Notes under the pieces: generated by a model | Told to the model about the DNA's origin: nothing | Database searches by the model: none | Seen by the model: the letters and a program-made list of their open reading frames with translations, nothing else | NCBI RefSeq assembly: GCF_013170705.1 | Contig: NZ_CP033334.1 | Span: 1,302,001 to 1,366,000 of the forward strand | Direction of reading: 5' to 3' | DNA from: Mesorhizobium loti | GTDB taxonomy: Bacteria > Pseudomonadota > Alphaproteobacteria > Rhizobiales > Rhizobiaceae | DNA length: 64,000 nucleotides | Shown: piece after piece, positions 41,466 through 49,769 of the stretch | Numbering within the stretch: position 1 is the first letter of the stretch | Layout of the letters: each line of letters starts with the position of its first letter | Made by a program: the position numbers and the translations under genes

Positions 41466-42875
41466 ATGGTCGCGCTGATCGATCCGGACCTGCTTTTTCC
41501 GCCTGAAGCGCATTCGCGCTCGCTTGCCCGCGACCTCTATGTGGGGGTCAGGAACCTGCCCATTGTCAGCCCGCACGGCCACACCGATCCGCGCTGGTAT
41601 GCGCTAAACGAGCCGTTCCCGGATCCGGCACAATTGCTCATCGTGCCCGACCACTACATCTTCCGCATGCTGTTCAGCCATGGCGTACGGCTGGAGGATC
41701 TCGGCGTGGCGACCCTGGACGGCGCCCCGGTCGAGAGCGACGGCAGGACGATCTGGCGGCGCTTTGCCGAGCACTATTACCTGTTCCGGGGCACGCCGAC
41801 CCGGCTGTGGTTCGACCATGTGCTGGCGCACCTGTTCGGCATCGAGGAGCCGCTGAGCGCCGAGACCGCCGACCGTCATTACGACACGATCGCGACGCTG
41901 CTGCAGTGGGAGAATTTCCGTCCGCGCGCCTTGTTCGAGCGCTTCAACATCGAGGTGATCGCGACGACGGAAGGCGCGCTCGACGACCTCAAATGGCACC
42001 AGATGATCCGCGACAGCGGCTGGGAGGGCCGTGTCGTCACCGCCTACCGGCCGGACGCGGTTGTCGATCCCGATTTCGAAGGGTTTGCGGCCAATCTCGA
42101 CCGGCTGGGCGAGATCACCGGCTGCGACACCGGCGGTTGGGCCGGCTATCTCGACGCGCATCGCCAGCGGCGCGCCTTCTTCAAAGGCTTCGGCGCGACC
42201 TCGTCCGACCACGGCCATCCGACAGCCGAGACCGCCAACCTTTCCGATGCGGCGGCCGAGGAACTGTTCAACCGCATTCGCCGCGGCTCGGATGACGAGC
42301 GCGAGCGAAAACTGTTTCGCGCCCAGATGCTGACCGAGATGGCCAAGATGAGCAGGGATGACGGGCTGGTGCTGCAGATCCATCCTGGCTCCCAGCGCAA
42401 TCATTCGGCTTCCGTTTTCCAGAAGTTCGGCCGCGACAAGGGCTTCGACATCCCGACACGGACCGACTACGTGACGGCGCTGAAGCCGCTTCTCGACTGC
42501 GTCGGGCTGGAGCGCGACCTGACCGTCATTCTCTTCACGCTCGACGAAAGCAGCTATGCGCGCGAGCTGGCGCCGCTGGCCGGCGTCTACCCGGCACTCA
42601 GGCTCGGTCCGGCCTGGTGGTTCCATGACAGTCCGGAAGGCATGCGCAGGTTTCGAGAGATGACCACGGAGACGGCGGGCTTCTACAACACTGTCGGCTT
42701 CAACGACGACACTCGCGCCTTCCCCTCGATCCCGGCCCGTCACGACGTGGCGCGGCGGGTCGACTGCGCATTCCTGGCGCGGCTGGTCGCCGAGCATCGG
42801 CTGCGCGAGGACGAGGCGCATGAACTGGCCGGGGAATTGGCCTATACGCTTGCCAAGAAAGCCTATCGGCTTTGA
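41466..42875 (+). CDS. uxaC: Glucuronate isomerase
   Basis: 469 residues, full length. It interconverts D-glucuronate and D-fructuronate (also galacturonate and tagaturonate) as the first step of hexuronate use. The metal-site motif is LPIVSPHGHTDPRWYA, with further family blocks LFSHGVRLEDLGV, VIATTEGALDDLKWHQ, LVLQIHPGSQRNHS and GPAWWFHDSPEGMRRFREMTTE-like. ATG 41466 has GGAAGGAGC upstream. It is divergent from the fructuronate reductase-like gene and followed by a KdgF-like cupin. Confidence 0.96.
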   Translation: MVALIDPDLLFPPEAHSRSLARDLYVGVRNLPIVSPHGHTDPRWYALNEPFPDPAQLLIVPDHYIFRMLFSHGVRLEDLGVATLDGAPVESDGRTIWRRFAEHYYLFRGTPTRLWFDHVLAHLFGIEEPLSAETADRHYDTIATLLQWENFRPRALFERFNIEVIATTEGALDDLKWHQMIRDSGWEGRVVTAYRPDAVVDPDFEGFAANLDRLGEITGCDTGGWAGYLDAHRQRRAFFKGFGATSSDHGHPTAETANLSDAAAEELFNRIRRGSDDERERKLFRAQMLTEMAKMSRDDGLVLQIHPGSQRNHSASVFQKFGRDKGFDIPTRTDYVTALKPLLDCVGLERDLTVILFTLDESSYARELAPLAGVYPALRLGPAWWFHDSPEGMRRFREMTTETAGFYNTVGFNDDTRAFPSIPARHDVARRVDCAFLARLVAEHRLREDEAHELAGELAYTLAKKAYRL

Positions 42876-42926
42876 CGGGACGTGCCTGGCTGGCGTTGGC
42901 CGGCCATTGACGGCAAGGAGATGACG

Positions 42927-43259
42927 ATGACGAAGATATTCGCCCATGCCGGCGAGGCGCCCTGGACGCCGACGCCCGACGGCAACAGGCGGCGCGTTCT
43001 CCTCTCCACCGATGAATTGATGCTGGTCGAGTTCGGCTTCGACAAGGGCGGTGTCGGTGCGCTGCATTCGCATCCGCATGTCCAGTCAAGCTATGTCGCC
43101 GAGGGCCGCTTCGAGGTGACCATCGACGGGCTGACGGAGATCCTTGAGGCCGGTGGCAGCTTCATCGTGCCGTCCGGCCTGGTGCATGGCGTCAGGGCGC
43201 TGGAAGCGGGGCGGCTGGTCGACAGTTTTGCGCCGTGCAGGGCCGATTTCCTCGCCTGA
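42927..43259 (+). CDS. Cupin-domain protein, KdgF-like
   Basis: 110 residues, single cupin barrel. Motif 1 (GALHSHPHVQSSYVAEGRFEV) contributes the His-His-Gln/Glu metal ligands and motif 2 is GGSFIVPSGLVHGVRAL. Small cupins of this type next to uronate genes resemble KdgF, which speeds linearisation of 4,5-unsaturated uronates from pectin or alginate. The role is inferred from motif and context. ATG 42927 is preferred over ATG 42921 because AAGGAG is then seven bases away. Confidence 0.82.
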   Translation: MTKIFAHAGEAPWTPTPDGNRRRVLLSTDELMLVEFGFDKGGVGALHSHPHVQSSYVAEGRFEVTIDGLTEILEAGGSFIVPSGLVHGVRALEAGRLVDSFAPCRADFLA

Positions 43260-43278
43260 GGGCGCTATCCGGGGAGGG

Positions 43279-44619
43279 TCACGGTTCAGCTTCCAGCAGC
43301 GGCAGGCCGGCCAGCTCCAGCCTGATATGCCCACGCTCGGGCCGCAGCAGCCGGATCGGTGCGCTTTTCTCGTCAAGGCGCCTGCGCAGAAGGATGAGCC
43401 TGGTTTCAAGATTGTCCTTGATATCAGGAAGCCGCAGCGTTGCGTCCCGCCTGATCTCGCGATTGGAGAAATCGCGGCGTCCCGTGGCGAGGAAGGTGCG
43501 GACAAGGTGGATCAGGAGCCGCCCGGGGACGCCTTTGATCAGATAGTCGTCGTCGATAAAGACACTGTCGTCGAAAGCGAAATATCTTATCTTGAACGCG
43601 GGTGCTCCGGCCTGATCCGAGGCATGTCCGCCTTGTGCCGACTTCGCGAAGGCATTGGCTTGGTGGCCACCTTCCAGTTCGGCAAGCCGCAACCCCGCGG
43701 CCAGTTGGCTCGCAACCAGCATCAGGGCATCCTCATCCTGATGGCCGAAAGCGAAACTGGCCTCGGACTCGACAAACAGCACGCCTCGCAATTTTCCCTG
43801 GGCAAGCATCGGCACCGCCATCTGGCTGCGCGGACCGGCAAGTCCGGGAAGCGGGATATGGCGTGTGCGCTCGGACGCCGAAAGTATGGCTGAGGCATAG
43901 CGTTGGGAACGCCGCAGGTCACAGATACGAACCGGCTGGCGCGTGGCGGCCGCGATGCCGATCACGCCTTCACCAAACGCGATCTCCGCGCCGACACCAA
44001 GGCTGCTGTATCCGCGACTCGCCAGGGTGCTTAGCCGCTGGGCGGTCTCGTCGGGCACCAGAACCATCGCATGCCGATAGTCGAAGCTGTTCTCAAGTCC
44101 GGCCAGCGCCTTGTCCAGCATAACATCGGCATCGGCTTCCGAGCCGATGGCGGCGGCAAGAAGCGCGGCCTTGGGCAGGTGGTTCGTTGTCGCGGGGACC
44201 GGATTGCGATGTTCAGGCGGGACGGCGCCGACCACCGCGCGGCAATCGCGCACGAAGTACAAGTCGGCGCTGCGCAGTTTCATGATCCCCGCCATTCCCT
44301 GTTGCGCACTCATCACCGAAAGATGCGATTTTATGCGTTCGAACAGCTCGCCATGGTCGAGCGCATGCAGGAATTCCAGATCGAGTATGTGTTGGACGCC
44401 GCTTCGTCCATCGACGACCATCAGCGTGGCGACGCCGCTGGCGCGCACATTGGCGGCCGTCTTGGAAAAGAACTGGTTCGAAAGCGCGACATGGCTCTCA
44501 TCGACGTAATAGACATGAGACAGATACGAGATGTTGGGTATGCCGTCGCCATCGCTGGTCGCGATCACCGATGGGATGACGCCTTCAAAACTGTCGCGGA
44601 TGTCGCTGAGGGAGATCAT
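43279..44619 (-). CDS. Split-barrel (PNPOx-like) - GAF - winged-helix regulator
   Basis: 446 residues. Residues about 1-130 form a pyridoxamine-phosphate-oxidase-like split barrel (GVIPSVIATSDGDGIPNISY, VALSNQFFSKTAANVR), a flavin- or heme-binding fold. Residues about 150-300 are a GAF sensor domain (DETAQRLSTLASRGYSSLGVG, GEGVIGIAAATRQPVRI). Residues about 340-440 (IDDDYLIKGVPGRLLIHLV, FSNREIRRD, DNLETRLILLRRRLDEKSAP) end like an OmpR/PhoB winged helix. The gene overlaps its partner by 4 bases (ATGA) and is divergent from a hemerythrin gene, whose upstream region has paired 11-bp-spaced repeats. I propose a redox- or gas-sensing transcription factor. Confidence 0.78.
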   Translation of the reverse strand: MISLSDIRDSFEGVIPSVIATSDGDGIPNISYLSHVYYVDESHVALSNQFFSKTAANVRASGVATLMVVDGRSGVQHILDLEFLHALDHGELFERIKSHLSVMSAQQGMAGIMKLRSADLYFVRDCRAVVGAVPPEHRNPVPATTNHLPKAALLAAAIGSEADADVMLDKALAGLENSFDYRHAMVLVPDETAQRLSTLASRGYSSLGVGAEIAFGEGVIGIAAATRQPVRICDLRRSQRYASAILSASERTRHIPLPGLAGPRSQMAVPMLAQGKLRGVLFVESEASFAFGHQDEDALMLVASQLAAGLRLAELEGGHQANAFAKSAQGGHASDQAGAPAFKIRYFAFDDSVFIDDDYLIKGVPGRLLIHLVRTFLATGRRDFSNREIRRDATLRLPDIKDNLETRLILLRRRLDEKSAPIRLLRPERGHIRLELAGLPLLEAEP

Positions 44620-45113
44620 GGCGAGTGTGTCCGGAGCCTCTCGCCCGCACCGGGTCCGGGTGACTGCGAAAAGACATCGGTGGGCCGAAAACGGATGCGA
44701 AGCAGATCACTGTCGACGAGGGTATGAGAGAGTTGATGCCGGGTCACGCCAAGCGCTTCCATCACCACCAGCATCTCGGAAATGTAGTTTTGCGCTTTCG
44801 CCCTGTCGGCATCGTCGGCCGGTGACACCGCCAGGATGCGGCCCTTGATCTGGACGGCGCGATAGTCGTGCGGGCGTACCATCGTGACCGCCACCGGTGC
44901 ATCCAAGGCGGCGTTCTCGACAACTTCGGGCCATTGGGCCCGCGATACGAGCACGTCGATACATCCGAGGCTCGCGACATGCGCGGCGCCGGTGCCGCGG
45001 CCGATGGCTGGGCGAAACGCGGCATTGCGTGTGGATATGAGAATCATCACCGGACCTGCGAGCAGGTCGTCTATTTCCTTGCTGATCAAGGCCGCCCCAT
45101 TGCCTACATGCAA
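44616..45113 (-). CDS. Small split-barrel (PNPOx-like) partner protein
   Basis: Up to 165 residues, one split-barrel domain: SKEIDDLLAGPVMILISTRN, AAFRPAIGRGTGAAH, VTMVRPHDYRAVQIKGRI. Such proteins bind FMN, F420 or heme and act as small flavoproteins. Translation of the downstream regulator starts inside its stop (ATGA). The start is uncertain: TTG 45113 gives the longest frame, TTG 45089 gives the more family-like beginning (ISKEIDD); neither has a strong ribosome binding site. It lies directly downstream of the repeat array at 45127-45178. Confidence 0.75.
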   Translation of the reverse strand: MHVGNGAALISKEIDDLLAGPVMILISTRNAAFRPAIGRGTGAAHVASLGCIDVLVSRAQWPEVVENAALDAPVAVTMVRPHDYRAVQIKGRILAVSPADDADRAKAQNYISEMLVVMEALGVTRHQLSHTLVDSDLLRIRFRPTDVFSQSPGPGAGERLRTHSP

Positions 45114-45126
45114 ACAGTCTAATCGG

Positions 45127-45178
45127 ATAGGAAAGTTTTAGGAACAGGCATGCTGCTTAGGAAGCATTTAGGAAGCAT
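45127..45178. promoter_or_regulatory. Paired TAGGAA repeats, 11-bp period, in a divergent intergenic region
   Basis: TAGGAA occurs at 45128, 45139, 45158 and 45169: two pairs, each with exactly 11-bp spacing, 30 bp apart. The second pair is a perfect tandem duplication of TTAGGAAGCAT (45157-45167 and 45168-45178). This matches the geometry of PhoB/OmpR-type operators (about 11-bp direct repeats). It is located between the split-barrel operon and the hemerythrin gene, so one array could control both. Confidence 0.65.
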
Positions 45179-45267
45179 GTTCTTCAGCCCTTGACTAGAA
45201 GGCCTCGCGAAGCCGGCGCGATCAGTCATCGTGACAATCGGGACGCCGCACAGACGGGAGATCTTCA

Positions 45268-45966
45268 ATGACACATGCAAGAATACCAGACCTCAATGGC
45301 CGCTATGATCTTTACGGCCTGATCCACAAGGGTCTTCGCAAGGCCCAATGCGAATTGCTTGCGCGCCTGGGCAGCGCGGATTTCGACGATGCGGCGGCGA
45401 CCGCACCATTGCTGGCCGACCTTCGTACGATCCTTATGCTTGGGGCCAGCCATCTTGCCCATGAGGACAGGTATATCCACCAGCCGCTCGAAGCGCGCGT
45501 GCGGGCTTCGACCGACCGCCTCGAGCACCAGCACGACGATCATCGGCTGGCCTTTGCAGAACTCGAGGACATGATCCGGGCGATAGAGGAGGCACCCCTT
45601 GATGCCCGGGCCAGCCTTGGTCGCCGGCTTTACATCGCTTTCACGGTCTTTGTCGGACACGATCTCGAACACATGCATGAGGAGGAGACGGTAACCGCGC
45701 CGCAACTATGGGCGAACTTCACGGATGCCGAACTGCAAGGCATCGAAATGGCGATCATCGGGTCGCTCACGCCGGAGAAGAACCTCGCCTTCATGCGCCT
45801 GATGATCCCCGCCATGAGCCGCAGCGAGCGTGCCGCGCTTCTGGGAGGCATGAAGGTCTCGGCGCCTGCCGACGCGTTCGCTGCCGTCATCGAATTCGCG
45901 GCGCGGCCACATCTGTCGCGTGAGGATTTTTGCGACCTCTCCAGCAGACTTGGGCTCGCTGCCTGA
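45268..45966 (+). CDS. Hemerythrin HHE domain protein
   Basis: 232 residues. The first about 150 residues form a hemerythrin-like four-helix bundle with metal-ligand candidates His in LIHKGLRKAQCE, HLAHEDRYIHQPLEAR, HQHDDHRLAFAELED and GHDLEHMHEEET. The C-terminal part (about 155-232) is helical and unassigned. HHE proteins bind O2, NO or iron through a di-iron site. The ATG follows GACGGGAGATC. It is divergent from the split-barrel/GAF regulator operon; a sensor or scavenger role under that regulator is my inference. Confidence 0.88.
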   Translation: MTHARIPDLNGRYDLYGLIHKGLRKAQCELLARLGSADFDDAAATAPLLADLRTILMLGASHLAHEDRYIHQPLEARVRASTDRLEHQHDDHRLAFAELEDMIRAIEEAPLDARASLGRRLYIAFTVFVGHDLEHMHEEETVTAPQLWANFTDAELQGIEMAIIGSLTPEKNLAFMRLMIPAMSRSERAALLGGMKVSAPADAFAAVIEFAARPHLSREDFCDLSSRLGLAA

Positions 45967-46035
45967 AATTCGCACCGGAGGCGCTCGGAGGCAGTTCGCG
46001 TTCGAGCGCAAGGAATTCGACAGGGAGTCAGAACC

Positions 46036-46239
46036 ATGCACAACCGCCATGCGGCAGCCCTGGGCTGCACGATTTCAACCGGCCGGGCTGCTGCCCGCCG
46101 TGGAGGCTGCGGCGCATGCGCCGCGCATTGTCCGGCAAAGCCTGGTCGTGCCCAGGCGGCCGGTCGGCCATCGGCGGATAACAGGTGTTTTGCTGCCGGA
46201 AGAGGATCGCTGATCCGCACGCCGCCCGACAACCGATGA
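46036..46239 (+). CDS. Candidate small Cys-rich protein
   Basis: 67 residues starting MHNRHAAALGC, 70 bases after the hemerythrin gene, with the good ribosome binding site CAGGGAG 10 bases before the ATG. It has five cysteines, three of them in GGCGACAAHCPAKPG (C-x2-C-x3-C-P), which looks like the end of a ferredoxin cluster motif but lacks the fourth ligand. Composition is Ala/Arg rich, as spurious GC-rich frames often are, so it may not be real. If real, a small metal-binding partner of the hemerythrin is possible. Confidence 0.35.
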   Translation: MHNRHAAALGCTISTGRAAARRGGCGACAAHCPAKPGRAQAAGRPSADNRCFAAGRGSLIRTPPDNR

Positions 46240-46299
46240 TGGAAGGTCACATCGTGGGCGGCAACTTGGCGTTGCCGGCCAACCGGCTGCTCGCCAGGG

Positions 46300-46331
46300 A
46301 ACCCGCGCCTCGGATAAGGCGCGGGTTTGTT
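46300..46331 (+). terminator. Terminator downstream of the hemerythrin region
   Basis: AACCCGCGCCT, loop CGGATA, AGGCGCGGGTT followed by TGTTG. A perfect 11-bp stem. It ends any transcript running through the Cys-rich frame. The rest of 46332-46529 shows no gene I can support. Confidence 0.65.
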
Positions 46332-46529
46332 GCCTGGGCGCCAGTGGCGCCGCGGTACGCAAGACATCACCGCAGGATGGGAAACCTGCCGGATCATAGT
46401 GAATATAAACTTAATGCGCCGGCGCCGGGTGGTCGCGACGGCTGGTGGCGAGCAGGCGATGCGTGGCCTCGAGGATTGCCTCGACTGGCGTGTCGGAGAT
46501 ATTCGCCGACCGTCCGCGCTTCGGCGCGG

Positions 46530-47951
46530 TCAGGTGATATGCCTGAGCAGGCCGAAAAGCCGCTCGAACGTCTTGCCATAGGGCGGGCGCAGCAGTGCGC
46601 CGGCGCTCAGGCGCGACTGCAGGAAAACCGGCTTCTCCTTGCTGAAGGTGCGGAATCCCCATTCACCGTGATAGGCGCCCATGCCGCTGGCGCCGACGCC
46701 GCCGAAGGGCTGGTACTCCTGCACCAGATGCAGCATGCAGTCGTTGACGGTCACGCCGCCGGCGACGGTCTCGCGCAGGATGCGCTGGCGGTTGGCGCTG
46801 TCGTTGCCGAACCAGTAGAGCGCCAGTGGCCGATCGGCCTGGTTCACATGGCTGATCGCCTCGTCGACGGTGGCATATTCGACGATCGGCAGCACCGGGC
46901 CGAAAATCTCCTCGCGCATCAGCCGCAGGTCCGGGCTGGCATTGCCGACCAGGGTCGGCACGAATTTCCGGCCTGTTGTATCGAGGTCTTCGCCGGCCGG
47001 ATTGATTTCGGTGATGGCGGCGCCGGCATCGCGGGCTTCCGCGATCATGGCGCGCAGGCGCTGGAAGTGCCGGTCGCTGATGATGGCGGTGTAGTCGGGA
47101 TTGTCGCGCAGCGTGGGGTAGAGCCGCGCCACTGCGGCTGCGAGCTTGGCCGTGACCGTGCCTGCCTGCCCCTTGGGCACCAGCAGGTAGTCCGGCGCGA
47201 TGCAGGTCTGACCGGCGTTGAGCAGCTTGCCATAGGCAACGCTGGCCGTCGCCGCATCGAGATCGCAGGAGGGATCGAAGATCGCCGGCGACTTGCCACC
47301 GAGCTCGAGCGTCACCGGCGTCAGATTGGCGGCGGCGGCGATCGCGACCTGGCGGCCGACCGCGGTCGAGCCGGTGAACAGCAGATGATCGAACGGCATC
47401 GAGACGAAGGCCTTGCCCATCTCGGCATCGCCGGTGATGACGCTCAACTCGTCGGGCGAAAAATGCTCGACGGCCAATCCGGCCAGCAACTCCGAGAAAG
47501 CCGGCGTCAGCTCGGACGGCTTGACCAGCACGCGATTGCCGGCGGCGAGCGCCGCCGTCACTGGCGCGACGGCGAGCTGGAAGGGATAGTTCCATGGTGA
47601 GACGATGCCGACCACACCGAGCGGCTGCGGCACGAGGCGGTTTTTGCCCGGCAGGAACGGCAAGGTGGTGGCGACGCGACGCTCGCGCATCCAGCCTTTC
47701 AGGTGAGACAGCGCGTGACGGATGCCGGCGCGCACGACAAACAATTCGGCGAGGCGGGTCTCGTGAGTCGAGCGGCTGCCGAAATCAGCGTTGATCGCGG
47801 CGCAAATGTCGGCTTCGTGCCGCTCGGTCAGCGCCAGCAGGCGCTTCAGGCGGTCTTTTCGCACGCCAAGGTCCGGAAAGGGCTGTTTCTCGAAGGCGGC
47901 GCGCTGCAAGCCGAACCGCTCGCCGAGAACGTCCTGTCTCACCTGCAGCAT
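46530..47951 (-). CDS. Aldehyde dehydrogenase, coniferyl-aldehyde dehydrogenase type
   Basis: 473 residues. NAD-dependent oxidation of an aldehyde to the acid. The catalytic Cys is in LLNAGQTCIAPDYLLVPK and the general base Glu in VTLELGGKSPAIF; the cofactor loop is LFTGSTAVGRQV. The features PWNYPFQLAVAPVTAALAAGN and EYQPFGGVGASGMGAYHGEWGFRTFS match the CalB/coniferyl and class 3 ALDH group, which lacks the long N-terminus of class 1/2. A C-terminal tail with a likely membrane-associated LRPPYGKTFERLFGLL is typical. The physiological aldehyde is unknown. It is divergent from the fusion protein gene across 63 bases. Confidence 0.9.
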   Translation of the reverse strand: MLQVRQDVLGERFGLQRAAFEKQPFPDLGVRKDRLKRLLALTERHEADICAAINADFGSRSTHETRLAELFVVRAGIRHALSHLKGWMRERRVATTLPFLPGKNRLVPQPLGVVGIVSPWNYPFQLAVAPVTAALAAGNRVLVKPSELTPAFSELLAGLAVEHFSPDELSVITGDAEMGKAFVSMPFDHLLFTGSTAVGRQVAIAAAANLTPVTLELGGKSPAIFDPSCDLDAATASVAYGKLLNAGQTCIAPDYLLVPKGQAGTVTAKLAAAVARLYPTLRDNPDYTAIISDRHFQRLRAMIAEARDAGAAITEINPAGEDLDTTGRKFVPTLVGNASPDLRLMREEIFGPVLPIVEYATVDEAISHVNQADRPLALYWFGNDSANRQRILRETVAGGVTVNDCMLHLVQEYQPFGGVGASGMGAYHGEWGFRTFSKEKPVFLQSRLSAGALLRPPYGKTFERLFGLLRHIT

Positions 47952-48014
47952 CGCGCGCGCTCCTTGCTCCCGCGCAGCTTACATCAGGGCCAGCCTGAAT
48001 CCAGCCAGGAGCAC

Positions 48015-49769
48015 ATGGCGCAGGGACAGGCGAGGCTCACATGGCTGTTTGACCTTCCGTTCGCATCCATGCCGTTGTATCGAATGCGGCAAGCTGAAAT
48101 CTCCGACAAGGGCGCGTGGCGCATGATTCCGCAAATTCGTGTCACCGCCATGCGACACGGACCCGTCATTACGCCGGAGATGCTGCCCGGCGATGACGGG
48201 GCCAACATCAACGGGCCGTCGCTGATCAGCATGCCTGACTGGGTGCCCGGTCGGCTTGGTGCCTACTATCTCTACTTCGCCGACCACACGGGGACCTATA
48301 TCCGCCTCGCCTACTCCGATTCGCTGCACGGGCCTTGGCGCATCCACCCCGGCGGTGTGCTGTCTCTTGACCAATGTCCGTTCATCGTCGGGCATATCGC
48401 CTCGCCCGATGTGCACATCGACCAGAAGCTTCGCCATTTCGTGATGTATTTTCACGGCCCGGCAAAATCCGGTGAAGGCCAGATCACCTTTGCCGCGACA
48501 TCCGTCGACGGGCTTCGTTTCACTCCGCTTTCCGAACCGCTCGGGCCGTTCTACGCGCGCATCTTCCGCCACGATGGCTGGTGGTACGGTTTGCTTGGAA
48601 CGGGAGCGATCACCGTCTACCGATCGAGAAACGGCATTTCGGATTTCCAACGCGGTCCGGTCGTGCTGCCTGCCATGCGGCAGGACCTCGCCCCACGGCA
48701 TGTCGCGCTGCAGAAATCCGGCCGCTGGCTGCGGGTCTATTACACGCGTCGGGGCGACGCGCCGGAACGGATCCTCTACGGCACAATCGATCTCGCCGAG
48801 GATTGGCGGGACTGGACCGTGCGAGGCGACAGCGAAGTGTTGCGGCCACTGACGGAGTTCGAAGGGGCCGGCTTGCCGGTCCGCCCCAGTCGGATCGGTC
48901 TGGCCCAGGGCAGGGAAAACGCGCTACGCGATCCAGCCATTTTCGAGCAGGATAATCAGACCTGGCTGCTCTATGCGGTCGCCGGAGAAAGTGGGATCGC
49001 CCTGGCCGAGCTTGGCTTTTCCGAGGTGCCAGCCGCGGCGCCCCGGAAGCCGGTCGTGGCGTTACGCCGCCGCGCAAGGCGGCTTTTCTGGCACCTTCGA
49101 CAAAAGGCGCCAATGCTGCCTTCGGCAATGAAATCCCGAAACAGAATTTTCATCGCCGGATGCGCGCGCAGCGGCACCACGCTCAGCCTCAATCTGATGG
49201 GCTGTTTCGAGGATATATATGTCCATACCAACGAAGCGCCATACCAGACACTGGTCAAACTGGATCGCTACCAAGCCAACCTGGTCGTAAAACGCACTTT
49301 CGTGAGCTACAGGGATCTTGAGGATTTGCCCGCATCGGTCGGCCTGATCTATTGCGTGCGGCATCCTTTCGACGTGCTGACCAGCTCTCATCCGGAGACC
49401 GTCGATCTGCGGCCCTTTCACGTGACCATGGAGCGTTGGGAGGCGGAATATGATGGTTTGATGCGGCTGCGACAGGCCCAGCCGGAGAGAGCCATCACCT
49501 ATTTACGCTATGAGGACGTGATCGCCGAACCGGACATCGTGCAGGCGAGGATTGCCCGATCCTTCGGCCTGGCGCCCGCTACGCTCTTCAGTCGCGATGC
49601 AAACAATCCCATCAGGTCCACCTCGCTGAGAAAATGGGAGCGCAATGAAGCGTTCAGGACCTATCTGCGCGGCCTGCCGCCGTCATTTCTCGAGCGTGTG
49701 GACGGCTTCTGCCGGGAGTTCGGCTATGACAATTCGGCCGGCATATTGACGACGGAATTGGCTGAATGA
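48015..49769 (+). CDS. Beta-propeller (GH43-like) - sulfotransferase fusion protein
   Basis: About 584 residues. Residues about 50-345 look like a five-bladed propeller of the GH43/GH32 type (YYLYFADHTGTYIRLAYS, ASPDVHID, LRDPAIFEQDNQTWLLYAV). Residues about 375-575 are a sulfotransferase domain: 5'-PAPS loop FIAGCARSGTTLSLNLMG (near 378-391) and 3'-phosphate site IYCVRHPFDVLTSSH. The short basic linker is RRRARRLFWHLRQ. ATG 48015 has AGGAG only 3 bases away; ATGs at 48069 and 48123 are alternatives outside the propeller. No signal peptide is evident. recQ begins within its stop codon (ATGA). A role in making or modifying a sulfated glycan is an inference. Confidence 0.75.
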   Translation: MAQGQARLTWLFDLPFASMPLYRMRQAEISDKGAWRMIPQIRVTAMRHGPVITPEMLPGDDGANINGPSLISMPDWVPGRLGAYYLYFADHTGTYIRLAYSDSLHGPWRIHPGGVLSLDQCPFIVGHIASPDVHIDQKLRHFVMYFHGPAKSGEGQITFAATSVDGLRFTPLSEPLGPFYARIFRHDGWWYGLLGTGAITVYRSRNGISDFQRGPVVLPAMRQDLAPRHVALQKSGRWLRVYYTRRGDAPERILYGTIDLAEDWRDWTVRGDSEVLRPLTEFEGAGLPVRPSRIGLAQGRENALRDPAIFEQDNQTWLLYAVAGESGIALAELGFSEVPAAAPRKPVVALRRRARRLFWHLRQKAPMLPSAMKSRNRIFIAGCARSGTTLSLNLMGCFEDIYVHTNEAPYQTLVKLDRYQANLVVKRTFVSYRDLEDLPASVGLIYCVRHPFDVLTSSHPETVDLRPFHVTMERWEAEYDGLMRLRQAQPERAITYLRYEDVIAEPDIVQARIARSFGLAPATLFSRDANNPIRSTSLRKWERNEAFRTYLRGLPPSFLERVDGFCREFGYDNSAGILTTELAE

